From positions 248,001 through 312,000 of the forward strand of contig JBCBQC010000002.1 of NCBI GenBank assembly GCA_039820405.1: a stretch of DNA of 64,000 nt, read 5' to 3'. Below are positions 52,254-61,824 of the stretch, piece by piece. The notes beneath the pieces are model-generated. The model was not told where the DNA came from. It did no database searches and saw only the letters and a program-made list of their open reading frames with translations. This DNA comes from CALLVY01 sp937899855. Its GTDB lineage: Bacteria > Bacteroidota > Bacteroidia > Chitinophagales > Saprospiraceae. Every line of letters starts with the position of its first letter. Positions within the stretch are counted from its first letter, which is position 1. A program made the translations under genes and the position numbers.

Positions 52254-54188
52254 ATGGGAGAACAACGCGTATCGCAGGTCAAAGACCAAGCCCAAATGCA
52301 CCGCTTCGTCCAGCAGCTATTGGACGACGTCCAGTCCCTAGAGTACATGCTCGATAACGATTGGTTCGAAACCGGAATCACCCGCATTGGAGCGGAGCAG
52401 GAAATGTGTCTGGTCGACCGCGACACTTTCAAACCCGCCCCCATCGCCATGAAGGCCCTCGAACGCATGAAAGACTGCCCCTGGGTGGAAACCGAGCTGG
52501 CCAAATTTAACTTGGAAACCAACCTGACCCCCCGCGAACTCAAGGGCAAATGCTTGAGCCAGCTGGAAAAGGAAAACCTCGGTAACCTGCGCCGCATCAG
52601 CGAAAAGCTAGACGCCCTCAACACGGATGTCGTCCTCACCGGCATCCTCCCGACCCTCCGCAAGTACCACCTCAACATGGAATACCTGACGCCCAAGAAG
52701 CGGTACAAGGCCCTGATGGAGTCGATCAACCAACAATTGATCGGCTCGGCTTACGAACTGCGCTTGCTGGGCATCGATGAATTGCTGGTTCGCCACGATT
52801 CGCCCCTGCTGGAGGCTTGCAATACGAGTTTTCAAGTACACCTCCAGGTAGCTCCCAAGGACTTCGTAAGGTACTACAACATCGCCCAGTTGATGGCCGC
52901 CCCGCTGATTGCCATCTCCGCCAATTCGCCCATCGTCTTCGGACGGCGGCTGTGGCACGAGTCGCGGATTGCCCTCTTTCAGCAGTCGCTCGATACCCGG
53001 ACCACGCACGACCACATGCGCGAGCGCAGCCCCCGGGTCAACTTTGGCCAGAATTGGCTCAACGACTCGGTCCTTGAGATCTACCGCGAGGACATCGCCC
53101 GTTTTCGAGTACTGTTGAGCAGCGACATCAAGGAAGATTCGATCCAAATGATTGCCCAGGGTAAAGTCCCCAAGCTCCGCGCCCTGCAAGTACACAACTC
53201 CACGGTCTATCGTTGGAACCGCCCCTGCTACGGCATCAGCCCCAATGGACAACCCCACTTGCGAATTGAAAATCGCGTACTGCCCTCGGGACCAACCGTG
53301 ATCGACGAAGTGGCCAATGCCGCGCTTTGGCTGGGCGTGATGGTGGGTATGAGTGAACAAGCGGGGGACATCCGCCAGCAAATTTCCTACGCCGATATCC
53401 GCGACAATTTTGCCAAAGCCTCGCGCTACGGGTTGGACTCCAAGTTTACCTGGTTCAAGGACAAGAAAATCAATTCCAGCGATCTGCTGCGCAAGGAGTT
53501 GATCCCCTTGGCCCGGGCCGGCCTCAAAGCCCATAAGGTTTCGACCGCTGATATCGACCGCTATCTCGGGGTGATCGACGAGCGGGCCAAAACGCACATG
53601 AACGGGGCACGGTGGCAGTTGCGGGCTTTTTCCCAACTTCGGGAGGAGACCACTTCCGACGAAGCAATGACTTGTTTGACCGCCGCCATTATCAAAAATC
53701 AAAAAGAAGAAATGCCCGTTCACCAGTGGAAAAAACCCGAGCTCAAAGACCTTCAGGACTACCGCCCCGGCGAGTTGAAGGTCGAGGAATTTATGACCAC
53801 CGATTTGTTTACCGTGCAAAAAGACGACATCATCCAACTGGTGGCGGAGATGATGGATTGGCGCAAAATCCGCTACACGCCGGTGGAGGATACCAAGGGA
53901 AATTTGGTGGGCTTGGTAACTTCCCGCCTACTGCTCCGCTACCTGATCCGCAACGATCGCTTCAAGGGGAAAGTGGGTATGGTCAAGGACGTCATGGTGC
54001 CCTCCCCCATCACCATTACCGCCGATGCGAATGTGTACGAAGCCATGCAAATCATGCGCGAAAAGCAGATCGGTTGTCTCCCCGTAGTCAATGGCACCGA
54101 GTTGATCGGCATCATCACGGAAATGGACTTCCTCCGGGTGTCGGCCCGGCTGATGGAGCGCCAAAGTAAGGGCAAGAAAAAAACGTAG
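52254..54188 (+). CDS. GCS2-like carboxylate-amine ligase fused to two CBS domains
   Basis: About 644 residues from the ATG at 52254; the frame to 52152 has no supporting start. Residues about 25-400 form a glutamate-cysteine ligase (GCS2/YbdK-like) ATP-grasp-type fold: GAEQEMCLVD near 48, NLETNLTPRELKG near 85, TSFQVHLQV, RSPRVNFG and HLRIENRVLPSGP near 345. The last 130 residues are two CBS domains (VEEFMTTDLFTVQKDD and KDVMVPSPITITAD), which usually bind adenosine nucleotides. The enzyme may join an amino acid to a carboxylate under nucleotide control; the true substrate is unknown. Aconitase follows after a 348-nt gap with its own promoter. Confidence 0.85.
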   Translation: MGEQRVSQVKDQAQMHRFVQQLLDDVQSLEYMLDNDWFETGITRIGAEQEMCLVDRDTFKPAPIAMKALERMKDCPWVETELAKFNLETNLTPRELKGKCLSQLEKENLGNLRRISEKLDALNTDVVLTGILPTLRKYHLNMEYLTPKKRYKALMESINQQLIGSAYELRLLGIDELLVRHDSPLLEACNTSFQVHLQVAPKDFVRYYNIAQLMAAPLIAISANSPIVFGRRLWHESRIALFQQSLDTRTTHDHMRERSPRVNFGQNWLNDSVLEIYREDIARFRVLLSSDIKEDSIQMIAQGKVPKLRALQVHNSTVYRWNRPCYGISPNGQPHLRIENRVLPSGPTVIDEVANAALWLGVMVGMSEQAGDIRQQISYADIRDNFAKASRYGLDSKFTWFKDKKINSSDLLRKELIPLARAGLKAHKVSTADIDRYLGVIDERAKTHMNGARWQLRAFSQLREETTSDEAMTCLTAAIIKNQKEEMPVHQWKKPELKDLQDYRPGELKVEEFMTTDLFTVQKDDIIQLVAEMMDWRKIRYTPVEDTKGNLVGLVTSRLLLRYLIRNDRFKGKVGMVKDVMVPSPITITADANVYEAMQIMREKQIGCLPVVNGTELIGIITEMDFLRVSARLMERQSKGKKKT

Positions 54189-54536
54189 ATGGTGTACAAA
54201 AAACGTTAAGCGCCTTGCCCTAAGGCCCTGATTATGAATGACTTCGCCCTCCTTTTTTTTCGTAAAAAACTTTAATCACCCCAGTCCCCAGTAAATTTTT
54301 CTACCCTCCCTCCCTACCAAATATTTTTTGCTTTGGGAGCCCTTCCCTGGTCAAAAAGTAACTTTGGCCAGCGAAAGCGCAGTGGTCACTTTACGCCGCT
54401 CAGCCGACGCGCCAACAAAAGTGACTGCTCCGGTGTATTATTATTGGTGTGACTGAAAAAATGGTGCGAAAAAATTACTTTTACGCATTTTTGGTTCTAC
54501 TCAAAAGCTTTCAAGACACTTTAAAATCTCCTCATT
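54189..54536. other. Intergenic region upstream of aconitase
   Basis: 348 nt, AT-rich, no credible gene. Contains an 8-bp inverted repeat (54385-54425) and a near-consensus -7 box TACTTTTA (54476-54483) that probably serves aconitase. Confidence 0.5.
54385..54425. repeat. Inverted repeat GTCACTTT/AAAGTGAC
   Basis: GTCACTTT (54385-54392) and AAAGTGAC (54418-54425) lie 25 bp apart in GC-rich spacer, followed at 54411 by CAAAAGT. A related AAAAAGTAAC lies just before. Such AAAGT-rich repeats occur in intergenic DNA of this phylum; a regulatory role is unproven. Confidence 0.35.
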
Positions 54537-56807
54537 ATGCCATTTGATATTGACATGATTCGGGCCTACTACGCAACCCTTGCCGACAAGGTGGCCGCTG
54601 CCAAGGCCAAGCTGGACCGTCCGCTGACTCTCGCCGAAAAAATCCTCTACACGCACCTGCACCCAGCGTCTCCCCTCGGGCATTACGACCGCGGTAAGGA
54701 TTACGTTTTCTTTGGTCCCGACCGCGTGGCGATGCAAGACGCCACGGCTCAGATGGCCCTCTTGCAATTTATGATGGCGGGTAAGGAAAAAGTAGCCGTC
54801 CCCTCCACCGTTCACTGCGACCACTTGATTCAGGCCAAGGTGGGAGCCGATGCGGATCTAAAAGCCGCACTCGACACCAGCTCGGAGGTGTTTGACTTTC
54901 TCCAGTCGGTTTCCAACAAATACGGCATTGGCTTTTGGAAACCCGGCGCGGGCATTATTCACCAGATCGTTTTGGAAAACTATGCCTTCCCCGGTGGGAT
55001 GATGATCGGTACGGATTCACATACCGTTAACGCCGGTGGTTTGGGCATGGTGGCGATTGGAATTGGGGGAGCTGATGCGGTGGATGTGATGGCGGGTATG
55101 CCCTGGGAATTGAAGATGCCCAAGTTGATCGGCGTCAAGCTAACCGGGACCATGAGTGGCTGGACCTCTTCGAAGGACGTGATCCTCAAGGTGGCCGGTA
55201 TCCTAACGGTGAAGGGAGGAACGGGGGCTATCGTAGAGTACTTCGGGCCCGGCGCGCAATCCCTCTCCTGTACGGGCAAGGGAACGATTTGTAACATGGG
55301 GGCCGAAATCGGCGCCACCACCTCTACTTTTGGTTATGACGAATCGATGCGTCGCTACTTGCACGCCACCGAACGGGCGGAAGTAGCCGATTTGGCCGAT
55401 GCCGTTGCCGAACACCTGACCGGAGATCCCGAATGCTACGAGCATCCCGAGCAATATTTTGACCAGGTGATCGAAATCGACTTGTCGACCCTGGAGCCTC
55501 ACATCAATGGGCCCTACACCCCCGATCTGGCCTGGCCCATTTCTGAATTCGCAACCGCCGTCCGAGAAAACGACTACCCCCCCACCCTCGAAGTCGGCCT
55601 CATTGGTTCCTGTACCAATTCCTCCTACGAGGACTTGACCCGGGCCGCTTCACTGGCGCAGCAAGCCAAAGACAAAAGACTCAAAGTAAAGTCGGAATTT
55701 ACCATCACTCCCGGCTCGGAACAAATCCGCTACACCGTCGAGCGCGATGGCCTTCTCGATACCTTTAACGAAATCGGCGGGGTGGTACTGGCCAATGCCT
55801 GTGGCCCCTGTATCGGACAGTGGGCCCGCCATACCGATGATCCCAACCGCAAGAATTCAATCATCACTTCCTTCAACCGCAACTTCTCCAAACGCAACGA
55901 CGGCAACCCCCTCACCCACTCTTTCGTCGCCTCCCCCGAGATGGTCACCGCCATGGCCATCGCCGGAGACATGACCTTTAATCCCCTCACCGATACCCTG
56001 ACCAACGAAGACGGGGAGCAGGTCAAGCTGGATCCGCCCACCGGGGTGGAACTCCCACCACTGGGTTTCGACGTGGAAGATGCGGGCTTTATCCCACCGG
56101 TGGTGGATGGTAGTCAGGTCGAGGTCGTCGTCAATCCCGATTCCAACCGCCTGCAATTGCTGACCCCTTTTGTCCCCATCACGCAGGACCAATTGCGGGG
56201 CATGCGCACCCTCATCAAGACCAAGGGCAAGTGTACGACCGACCACATTTCGATGGCGGGCCCCTGGCTAAAGTTCCGGGGACATTTGGAAAATATTTCC
56301 AATAACTGCTACATCGGCGCGGTCAATTATTTTAACGAGGATACCAATAATGTCTTCAATTCCGTGACCAGTGCCTTTGGCCCCGTCCCGGATTCGGCGC
56401 GTACCTATCAGCAGCAGGGCATTGGCACCGTAGTCTTTGGGGAGGAAAACCTCGGGGAGGGTTCTTCCCGCGAGCACGCCGCTATGGAGCCCCGTTTTCT
56501 GGGGGTGATGGCGGTTATCGTCAAATCCTTCGCCCGGATCCACGAGACCAATCTCAAAAAACAGGGCATGTTGGCCCTCACCTTCGTCAACCCCAGTGAT
56601 TACGAACTGGTCCGTCAGGACGACGAGATCGACCTGCTCGGTTTTGACGAAATGGCGCCCGGTAAGCACCTGACCGTCGTCTTGCGTCATGCCGACGGTA
56701 CGGAAGATCGCTTTGACGTAAAGCACAGCTACAACGAAGCCCAGATTGAGTGGGTACGAGCGGGGTCCGCACTCAATCACCTGCGTAAGGAAGCGGGGGT
56801 GGCCTAA
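54537..56807 (+). CDS. acn: Aconitate hydratase (mitochondrial-type)
   Basis: 756 residues, catalysing citrate to isocitrate in the TCA cycle. The cluster cysteines are Cys359 (GSCTNSS), Cys422 and Cys425 (ACGPCIGQW), within one residue of the positions in the mitochondrial enzyme, which this sequence resembles more than bacterial AcnA of 890 residues. The active-site GTDSHT and SRE motifs (SSREHAAMEPRF) are present. It stands alone with a terminator after the stop. Confidence 0.97.
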   Translation: MPFDIDMIRAYYATLADKVAAAKAKLDRPLTLAEKILYTHLHPASPLGHYDRGKDYVFFGPDRVAMQDATAQMALLQFMMAGKEKVAVPSTVHCDHLIQAKVGADADLKAALDTSSEVFDFLQSVSNKYGIGFWKPGAGIIHQIVLENYAFPGGMMIGTDSHTVNAGGLGMVAIGIGGADAVDVMAGMPWELKMPKLIGVKLTGTMSGWTSSKDVILKVAGILTVKGGTGAIVEYFGPGAQSLSCTGKGTICNMGAEIGATTSTFGYDESMRRYLHATERAEVADLADAVAEHLTGDPECYEHPEQYFDQVIEIDLSTLEPHINGPYTPDLAWPISEFATAVRENDYPPTLEVGLIGSCTNSSYEDLTRAASLAQQAKDKRLKVKSEFTITPGSEQIRYTVERDGLLDTFNEIGGVVLANACGPCIGQWARHTDDPNRKNSIITSFNRNFSKRNDGNPLTHSFVASPEMVTAMAIAGDMTFNPLTDTLTNEDGEQVKLDPPTGVELPPLGFDVEDAGFIPPVVDGSQVEVVVNPDSNRLQLLTPFVPITQDQLRGMRTLIKTKGKCTTDHISMAGPWLKFRGHLENISNNCYIGAVNYFNEDTNNVFNSVTSAFGPVPDSARTYQQQGIGTVVFGEENLGEGSSREHAAMEPRFLGVMAVIVKSFARIHETNLKKQGMLALTFVNPSDYELVRQDDEIDLLGFDEMAPGKHLTVVLRHADGTEDRFDVKHSYNEAQIEWVRAGSALNHLRKEAGVA

Positions 56808-56838
56808 GCACTGTACCCCCCCTTGCCCTCACGAACAA

Positions 56839-56873
56839 GGGGCATCACCCGTACCGATGGTGATGCCCCTTTT
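56839..56873 (+). terminator. Terminator after aconitase
   Basis: GGGGCATCACC (56839-56849) pairs with GGTGATGCCCC (56859-56869), followed by TTTT. Also lies between the converging acyl-CoA ligase and aconitase genes. Confidence 0.8.
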
Positions 56874-56898
56874 CTATTGATCACTCAGAACGAGCGCC

Positions 56899-58575
56899 TC
56901 ACTTGCCCGCGTGTTCCTCGCGGAGCGCCCGCCGTAGAATTTTCCCCACGTTGGTTTTGGGAAGGTCTTCGCGAAACTCGATCTGGCGAGGTCGTTTGTA
57001 GCCCGTTAGATTTTCTTGGCAGAAGGCTTTTAACTCTTCCGCCGTGAGGCTATCGTCCTTTTTGACCACGCAAATTTTTACCACCTCACCCGACTTTTCG
57101 TCTGGGATACCGATGGCCGCCACCTCCAATACCTTGGGGTGAGCCGCGACGACGTCTTCCACCTCGTTGGGATAAACGTTGAAACCCGAGACGAGAATCA
57201 TGTCTTTTTTGCGATCCACGATCTGGAAATAACCATCCTCGTGCATCTTGCCGATATCGCCCGTACACAGCCAGCCCTCGGTGGTGATGGTCTTTGCCGT
57301 TTCTTCGGGTCGATTGAAATAGCCCTTCATCACCTGGGGCCCGCGGATTTGAATTTCTCCGATTTCACCCACGCCAATGGCGGCTCCCCCATCATCGACG
57401 ATGCGCATCTCGGTGGAGGGTAGGGGCAAGCCAATGGTACCAATCTTACCCGAGCCATCGATGGGGTTGACGCTGGCCACGGGCGAAGACTCGGTCATGC
57501 CGTAGCCCTCGGCGAGGGGCGAGCCCGTGACTTGTTGCCACTTCTCGGCGACGGCCCGTTGGACGGCCATTCCACCGCCGACGGTCACCCGCAGCTTGGA
57601 AAAGTCGAGTGCTTTAAACGCTTCGTTGTTGACCAATCCATTGAAGAGGGTATTTACTCCCGTCATGAGGGTGATGGGATAATCCTTGAAGGCCTTGATG
57701 ATGGTCGACAGGTCGCGGGGGTTGACGATGAGTACGGTGAGGGTACCGATGCTCATCAGGGCGAGACAATTGACGGTGAAGGCAAAAATGTGGTACATCG
57801 GGAGGGGGGAAATGGCAATTTCTTTTTCTACTTCCAGGAAGGGCAACATGGCGGCGCGGATTTGCTGCATGTTGGCCACCAGGTTCTGGTTGGTGAGCAT
57901 GGCTCCTTTGGAAAGGCCCGTCGTGCCGCCGGTGTACTGTAGCAGGATGACCTCATCGGGCGTTCCTTGGTGACGGCGGAGTTGAAACTTTTTGCCCTGG
58001 CTGAGGGCTTCCTTAAAGTTGACGGTATTTTGCAGTTGGTGCTTGGGAACCATCCGTTTGATGTTGCGGACCGCAAAGTTGACGAGGGTCCCTTTAAAGG
58101 TCCCGAGTAATTCGCCGATGCTGGTGAGGATGACCGTTTTGATTTTGGTGTCCCCGATGATCTTTTCCAAATTGGCCGCAAAGTTCTCGGCGATGACGAT
58201 GGCCTTGACCCCGGAGTCGGTAAACTGGTGGTGCATTTCACGGGGGGTGTACAGGGGGTTGGTGTTGACCACGACCAAGCCGGCGCGCAGGGCGCCGAAG
58301 AGGGCAATGGGATACTGCAACAGGTTGGGCATCATCAAGGCGATCTTGTCGCCCACCTCCAAGCCTCGCGATTGGAGGTAAGCCCCAAACTGGGCCGACA
58401 GCTTATCGATCTGGCGGAAGGTGAGGGTTTTCCCCATACAGGCAAAAGCGGGTTTGTTGGGATATTTGTTAAAGGTTTCCTCCAGTAAGTCCGCCAGGGT
58501 GGCGTAGGCATCGACATCGATATTGGCGGGAATACCATTGGGATAGTGGGCGAGCCAGGGTCGGTTGTCAGTCAT
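56899..58575 (-). CDS. fadD: Long-chain acyl-CoA ligase
   Basis: 558 residues, activating free fatty acids to acyl-CoA with ATP. The AMP-binding motif YTGGTTGLSKGAML (about 215-228), YGMTESSP (about 355) and the WLCTGDIG and KRPRQIEF segments are complete, and the length is that of FadD. The start is preceded by a 10-bp palindrome TTCAATTGAA (58578-58587), a possible site for a fatty-acid-responsive repressor. Divergent from rpsA. Confidence 0.94.
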   Translation of the reverse strand: MTDNRPWLAHYPNGIPANIDVDAYATLADLLEETFNKYPNKPAFACMGKTLTFRQIDKLSAQFGAYLQSRGLEVGDKIALMMPNLLQYPIALFGALRAGLVVVNTNPLYTPREMHHQFTDSGVKAIVIAENFAANLEKIIGDTKIKTVILTSIGELLGTFKGTLVNFAVRNIKRMVPKHQLQNTVNFKEALSQGKKFQLRRHQGTPDEVILLQYTGGTTGLSKGAMLTNQNLVANMQQIRAAMLPFLEVEKEIAISPLPMYHIFAFTVNCLALMSIGTLTVLIVNPRDLSTIIKAFKDYPITLMTGVNTLFNGLVNNEAFKALDFSKLRVTVGGGMAVQRAVAEKWQQVTGSPLAEGYGMTESSPVASVNPIDGSGKIGTIGLPLPSTEMRIVDDGGAAIGVGEIGEIQIRGPQVMKGYFNRPEETAKTITTEGWLCTGDIGKMHEDGYFQIVDRKKDMILVSGFNVYPNEVEDVVAAHPKVLEVAAIGIPDEKSGEVVKICVVKKDDSLTAEELKAFCQENLTGYKRPRQIEFREDLPKTNVGKILRRALREEHAGK

Positions 58576-58731
58576 ATTTCAATTGAATTGCAATTATTGG
58601 ATGATTGTTGGGTGGACTAAAATTACGAATTTTTGCATTAATCCACGGGGTGCTAGCTGGGGCGGGGCAGCACGAGCTGGTCCTGTACAACTTTACTGGT
58701 GCCAATGCTTTCTATTTCCTCAAAAAAACCG

Positions 58732-58739
58732 TACTTTTG
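58732..58739 (+). promoter_or_regulatory. -7 box upstream of rpsA (TACTTTTG)
   Basis: Exact TAnnTTTG match 78 nt before the rpsA ATG. A matching -33 TTG at normal distance is not seen. Confidence 0.5.
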
Positions 58740-58816
58740 CCCCGCTAAAAATTATTTTTTCACCCCGTCCCAGCATTTTTGATGTTTGAGGACTACAAAT
58801 ATCGAGAGTCTTTCCT

Positions 58817-61261
58817 ATGAGTGACGAAAAGAATCTCACCAATGAGGAGCAAGAAACCCCTCAGCAACCCACCGAGGAGACCACGGAAAATACCGAAACT
58901 ACTCCTCCCGCCGCCGAAGAAACCGCGGCCAGTGAAACGGTAACCACCGAGGCGACCGAAGAAGCAAAGGAAGAAGTGACCGAAGCGGTTGCCGAAACCG
59001 CAGCCCCCGCCGCCGAAGTAGTCGAAGCTAGTGCCACCGAAACGCCCAGCACGGAGACTCCGCAGCCGGAAGCTCCTAAATCGGAAGCTCCCAAAACGGA
59101 AGCCCCCACCGCCGCTACTCCAGCCGCCAAGACGGAAGAAGAAGAGGAGCTGGACCTGTCCGAGTTGTTGTCCGTATCCGGCGTAACGGGTACCGGCCAC
59201 GCTGATTTCGACTGGTCCAACACTTCGCGTCGCAAGCTGCCCTACACCGAACAAGAAATCAAAGATTACCTGGTTCAATACGAATCGACGCTGAGCGCCG
59301 TAGCCGAAAATGACATCGTCAAAGGTAAGGTCGTAGCCATTCAGGATGGTGACGTTTTACTGGATGTCAACTTTAAGTCGGACGGCCTGATTCCGCTTTC
59401 CGAATTTCGCGACATGCCCGAACTCAAAGTGGGTGATGGCGTGGACGTGTACGTGGAGCTCCAGGAAGACGAACGCGGCCAGCTGGTCCTTTCCCGTCGT
59501 AAGGCCAAGCTCCTGCGGGCTTGGGAAAGCATCGTCGATTCCTACCACAATGGTACCATCATCAAAGGTACGGTGGTGAGCAAGACGAAAGGGGGATTGA
59601 TCGTGGACGCCAGTGGTTTGGAGACCTTCCTGCCCGGTTCGCAAATCGACATCAAGCCCATCATCGATTACGATGCCTACGTTGGTAAAACGATGGAATT
59701 CAAGGTGGTCAAGATCAACGAAACCATCAAGAACGCCGTTGTTTCCCACAAGGCCCTCATCGAAAGCGATCTGGCCGAACAGCGCGAAGCCATCATCGCC
59801 AGCCTGGAAAAAGGACAGGTCCTCGAGGGCTTGGTCAAAAACATCACCGACTTCGGTGCCTTCCTCGACCTTGGGGGCGTCGATGGTCTGCTCTACATCA
59901 CCGACATTTCTTGGGGACGGATTTCCCACCCCTCCGAAATCTTGGCCCTCAACCAAAAGATCAACGTTGTGGTACTCGATTTCGACGAAAACAAGAAGCG
60001 GATTTCGCTGGGTCTCAAGCAACTGCAACCTCACCCTTGGGAAGTGCTGGCCGAGACCATCCAGGAAGGTACTACGGTCAAGGGCCGAATCGTCAACATC
60101 GAAGATTACGGTGCTTTTCTCGAAATCATGCCGGGAGTCGAGGGCCTGATCCACGTATCGGAAGTTACCTGGAGCAACCAACCCATCAACGCTCGCGAAT
60201 ACTTCAAGCTGGGGCAGGAATACGAAGCCAAAGTGGTGACGATCGACCGCGAAGATCGCAAGATGTCGCTCAGTATCAAGCAATTGTCGCAGGATCCCTG
60301 GAGCGAAATCGAAAACGAATTCCCACTCGATAGCCGCCACACGGGGCTGGTTAAAAACCTCACGCCTTACGGGGTTTTTGTCGAACTGAAGGAAGGAATC
60401 GGCGGAATGGTTCACATCTCCGACCTGTCCTGGACCAAGCGTTTCTCCCACCCCTCGGAATTCACCAAGGTGGGCAACGACATCGAAGTGGTCATCCTCG
60501 ACATCGACAAGTCGAACCGCAAACTGTCCCTGGGACACAAGCAGATCGAGGAGAATCCCTGGGATACCTTCGAAAACGTATTCCCCGTTGGTTCTTACCA
60601 CGAGGCTACCCTGCTGCGCCGCGACGACCGCGGGGCCATTGTCCAATTGCCTTACGGGCTCGAAGCCTTTGCCCCCATCAAGCACATCCGCAAGGAAGAT
60701 GGCAAGCTGGCGGAGGTCGATGAAGCACTGACCGTCAAGGTGATCGAATTCAACCGCGACGACAAGCGCATCCTCGTTTCTCACCTGCGCTACCTCGACG
60801 ATATCCGTCGGGAAGCCGATGAGAGCGTCCGCAAAGACCGCGACAACCAACGCCAGAAAACGCGCAAGGCCATCAAGCAGCAGCAATCCAGTATGGAACG
60901 TTCGACGCTGGGTGAATTGGCGGGTTTTGCCTCGCTAAAGCAGCAGCTAGCTGCGGATGCAGCGCCCAAGAAGGAAGCGCCCAAGCCCGAAAAGGAAGCG
61001 CCCAAAGCGGAGGGAGACGACCTGAAGAAGATCGAGGGAATCGGTCCGAAGATCGCCGAACTGCTGGTGGCTGCCGAAGTCGCTACGTTCCAGCAACTGT
61101 CGGAGACGACGCCGGATCGCATCCGCGAGATTTTGACGGAGGCGGGAAGCCGCTACAAAGTACACGATCCCACGACTTGGCCCGAGCAAGCCAAACTGGC
61201 CGCCGCCGGGGAATGGGACAAATTGAAAGAATGGCAAGACAACCTCCAAGGAGGAAAGTAA
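58817..61261 (+). CDS. rpsA: 30S ribosomal protein S1 with acidic N-terminal extension and C-terminal HhH domain
   Basis: 814 residues. The first 120 are Thr/Glu/Pro/Ala-rich and acidic (no cysteine, probably disordered). Then six S1 domains follow (about 155-230, 240-320, 330-405, 415-495, 500-580, 590-665), with the FGAFLDLGGVDGL and YGAFLEIMPGVEGL type motifs in the middle ones. After a linker rich in KEAPK, the last 80 residues carry KKIEGIGPKIAELLVAAEV and REILTEAGSRYKV, a helix-hairpin-helix (DUF4332-like) domain. S1 recruits mRNA to the 30S subunit. The HhH tail is known in some relatives in this phylum but absent from most S1 proteins. Likely strongly expressed, with a terminator behind. 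Confidence 0.95.
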   Translation: MSDEKNLTNEEQETPQQPTEETTENTETTPPAAEETAASETVTTEATEEAKEEVTEAVAETAAPAAEVVEASATETPSTETPQPEAPKSEAPKTEAPTAATPAAKTEEEEELDLSELLSVSGVTGTGHADFDWSNTSRRKLPYTEQEIKDYLVQYESTLSAVAENDIVKGKVVAIQDGDVLLDVNFKSDGLIPLSEFRDMPELKVGDGVDVYVELQEDERGQLVLSRRKAKLLRAWESIVDSYHNGTIIKGTVVSKTKGGLIVDASGLETFLPGSQIDIKPIIDYDAYVGKTMEFKVVKINETIKNAVVSHKALIESDLAEQREAIIASLEKGQVLEGLVKNITDFGAFLDLGGVDGLLYITDISWGRISHPSEILALNQKINVVVLDFDENKKRISLGLKQLQPHPWEVLAETIQEGTTVKGRIVNIEDYGAFLEIMPGVEGLIHVSEVTWSNQPINAREYFKLGQEYEAKVVTIDREDRKMSLSIKQLSQDPWSEIENEFPLDSRHTGLVKNLTPYGVFVELKEGIGGMVHISDLSWTKRFSHPSEFTKVGNDIEVVILDIDKSNRKLSLGHKQIEENPWDTFENVFPVGSYHEATLLRRDDRGAIVQLPYGLEAFAPIKHIRKEDGKLAEVDEALTVKVIEFNRDDKRILVSHLRYLDDIRREADESVRKDRDNQRQKTRKAIKQQQSSMERSTLGELAGFASLKQQLAADAAPKKEAPKPEKEAPKAEGDDLKKIEGIGPKIAELLVAAEVATFQQLSETTPDRIREILTEAGSRYKVHDPTTWPEQAKLAAAGEWDKLKEWQDNLQGGK

Positions 61262-61287
61262 GCCTTAAGAACTATAGCTGAGTAACG

Positions 61288-61323
61288 AAGCCCCGATCGG
61301 TTTTACCGAATCGGGGCTTTTTT
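61288..61323 (+). terminator. Terminator after rpsA
   Basis: AAGCCCCGAT (61288-61297) pairs with ATCGGGGCTT (61310-61319), followed by six T. It separates rpsA from the rhodanese gene. Confidence 0.85.
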
Positions 61324-61351
61324 CTTATCTTTTTGGCCCAAATCCTAGCGT

Positions 61352-61765
61352 ATGAAAATGTTACTCTACCCCCTACTATCCCTGGCCTTTTGTGGCTGGG
61401 TGGCCTGTCAGTCCACGTCCGAACCGGATCAATCGACTTCCTCGGACGGCCCCCCCGTCATCAACCGCCTTATTCCCGCTGCGGAGCTCCGGGATTTGCT
61501 CACCCAAAACTCCGAGGTCCAGCTGATCGATGTGCGAACCGCCAAGGAGGTCAGCGGAGGCCACATCTCGGGAGCGGTCAACTACGATTTTTACAGCGGT
61601 GATTTTCGCCAACAACTCCAACAACTCGACCCGACGAAAACCACGGTCGTATATTGCAAGAGCGGGGGCCGCAGTGGCCGCACCCGTCAAATCCTCAAAA
61701 AGATGGGCTTCCGCGAGGTCTACGACCTGGAGGGAGGCTACCGCACCTGGTCGGCTCAACAATAA
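61352..61765 (+). CDS. Rhodanese-domain lipoprotein
   Basis: 137 residues with lipoprotein signal (lipid Cys19 in GWVAC). One rhodanese domain (about 38-137): LIDVRTAKEVSGGHISGAVN and active-site Cys102 in YCKSGGRSGRT. It may carry sulfur or serve as a phosphatase-like redox protein in the periplasm; the acceptor is unknown. Upstream of crtI by 59 nt, possibly unrelated. Confidence 0.88.
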   Translation: MKMLLYPLLSLAFCGWVACQSTSEPDQSTSSDGPPVINRLIPAAELRDLLTQNSEVQLIDVRTAKEVSGGHISGAVNYDFYSGDFRQQLQQLDPTKTTVVYCKSGGRSGRTRQILKKMGFREVYDLEGGYRTWSAQQ

Positions 61766-61824
61766 ACTGGGCCGCTTTTCCAGGGGGGCTTTTTGCGCAC
61801 CCCTCTTGAGAACCACTAAACAAT

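Noticed and set aside
52608..53837. 409-residue leftward frame opposite the GCS2-CBS gene
   Set aside because: Antisense shadow without motifs; the plus-strand frame carries recognised domains.
59357..60886. 509-residue leftward frame opposite rpsA
   Set aside because: Shadow of rpsA; the plus strand encodes six clear S1 domains.
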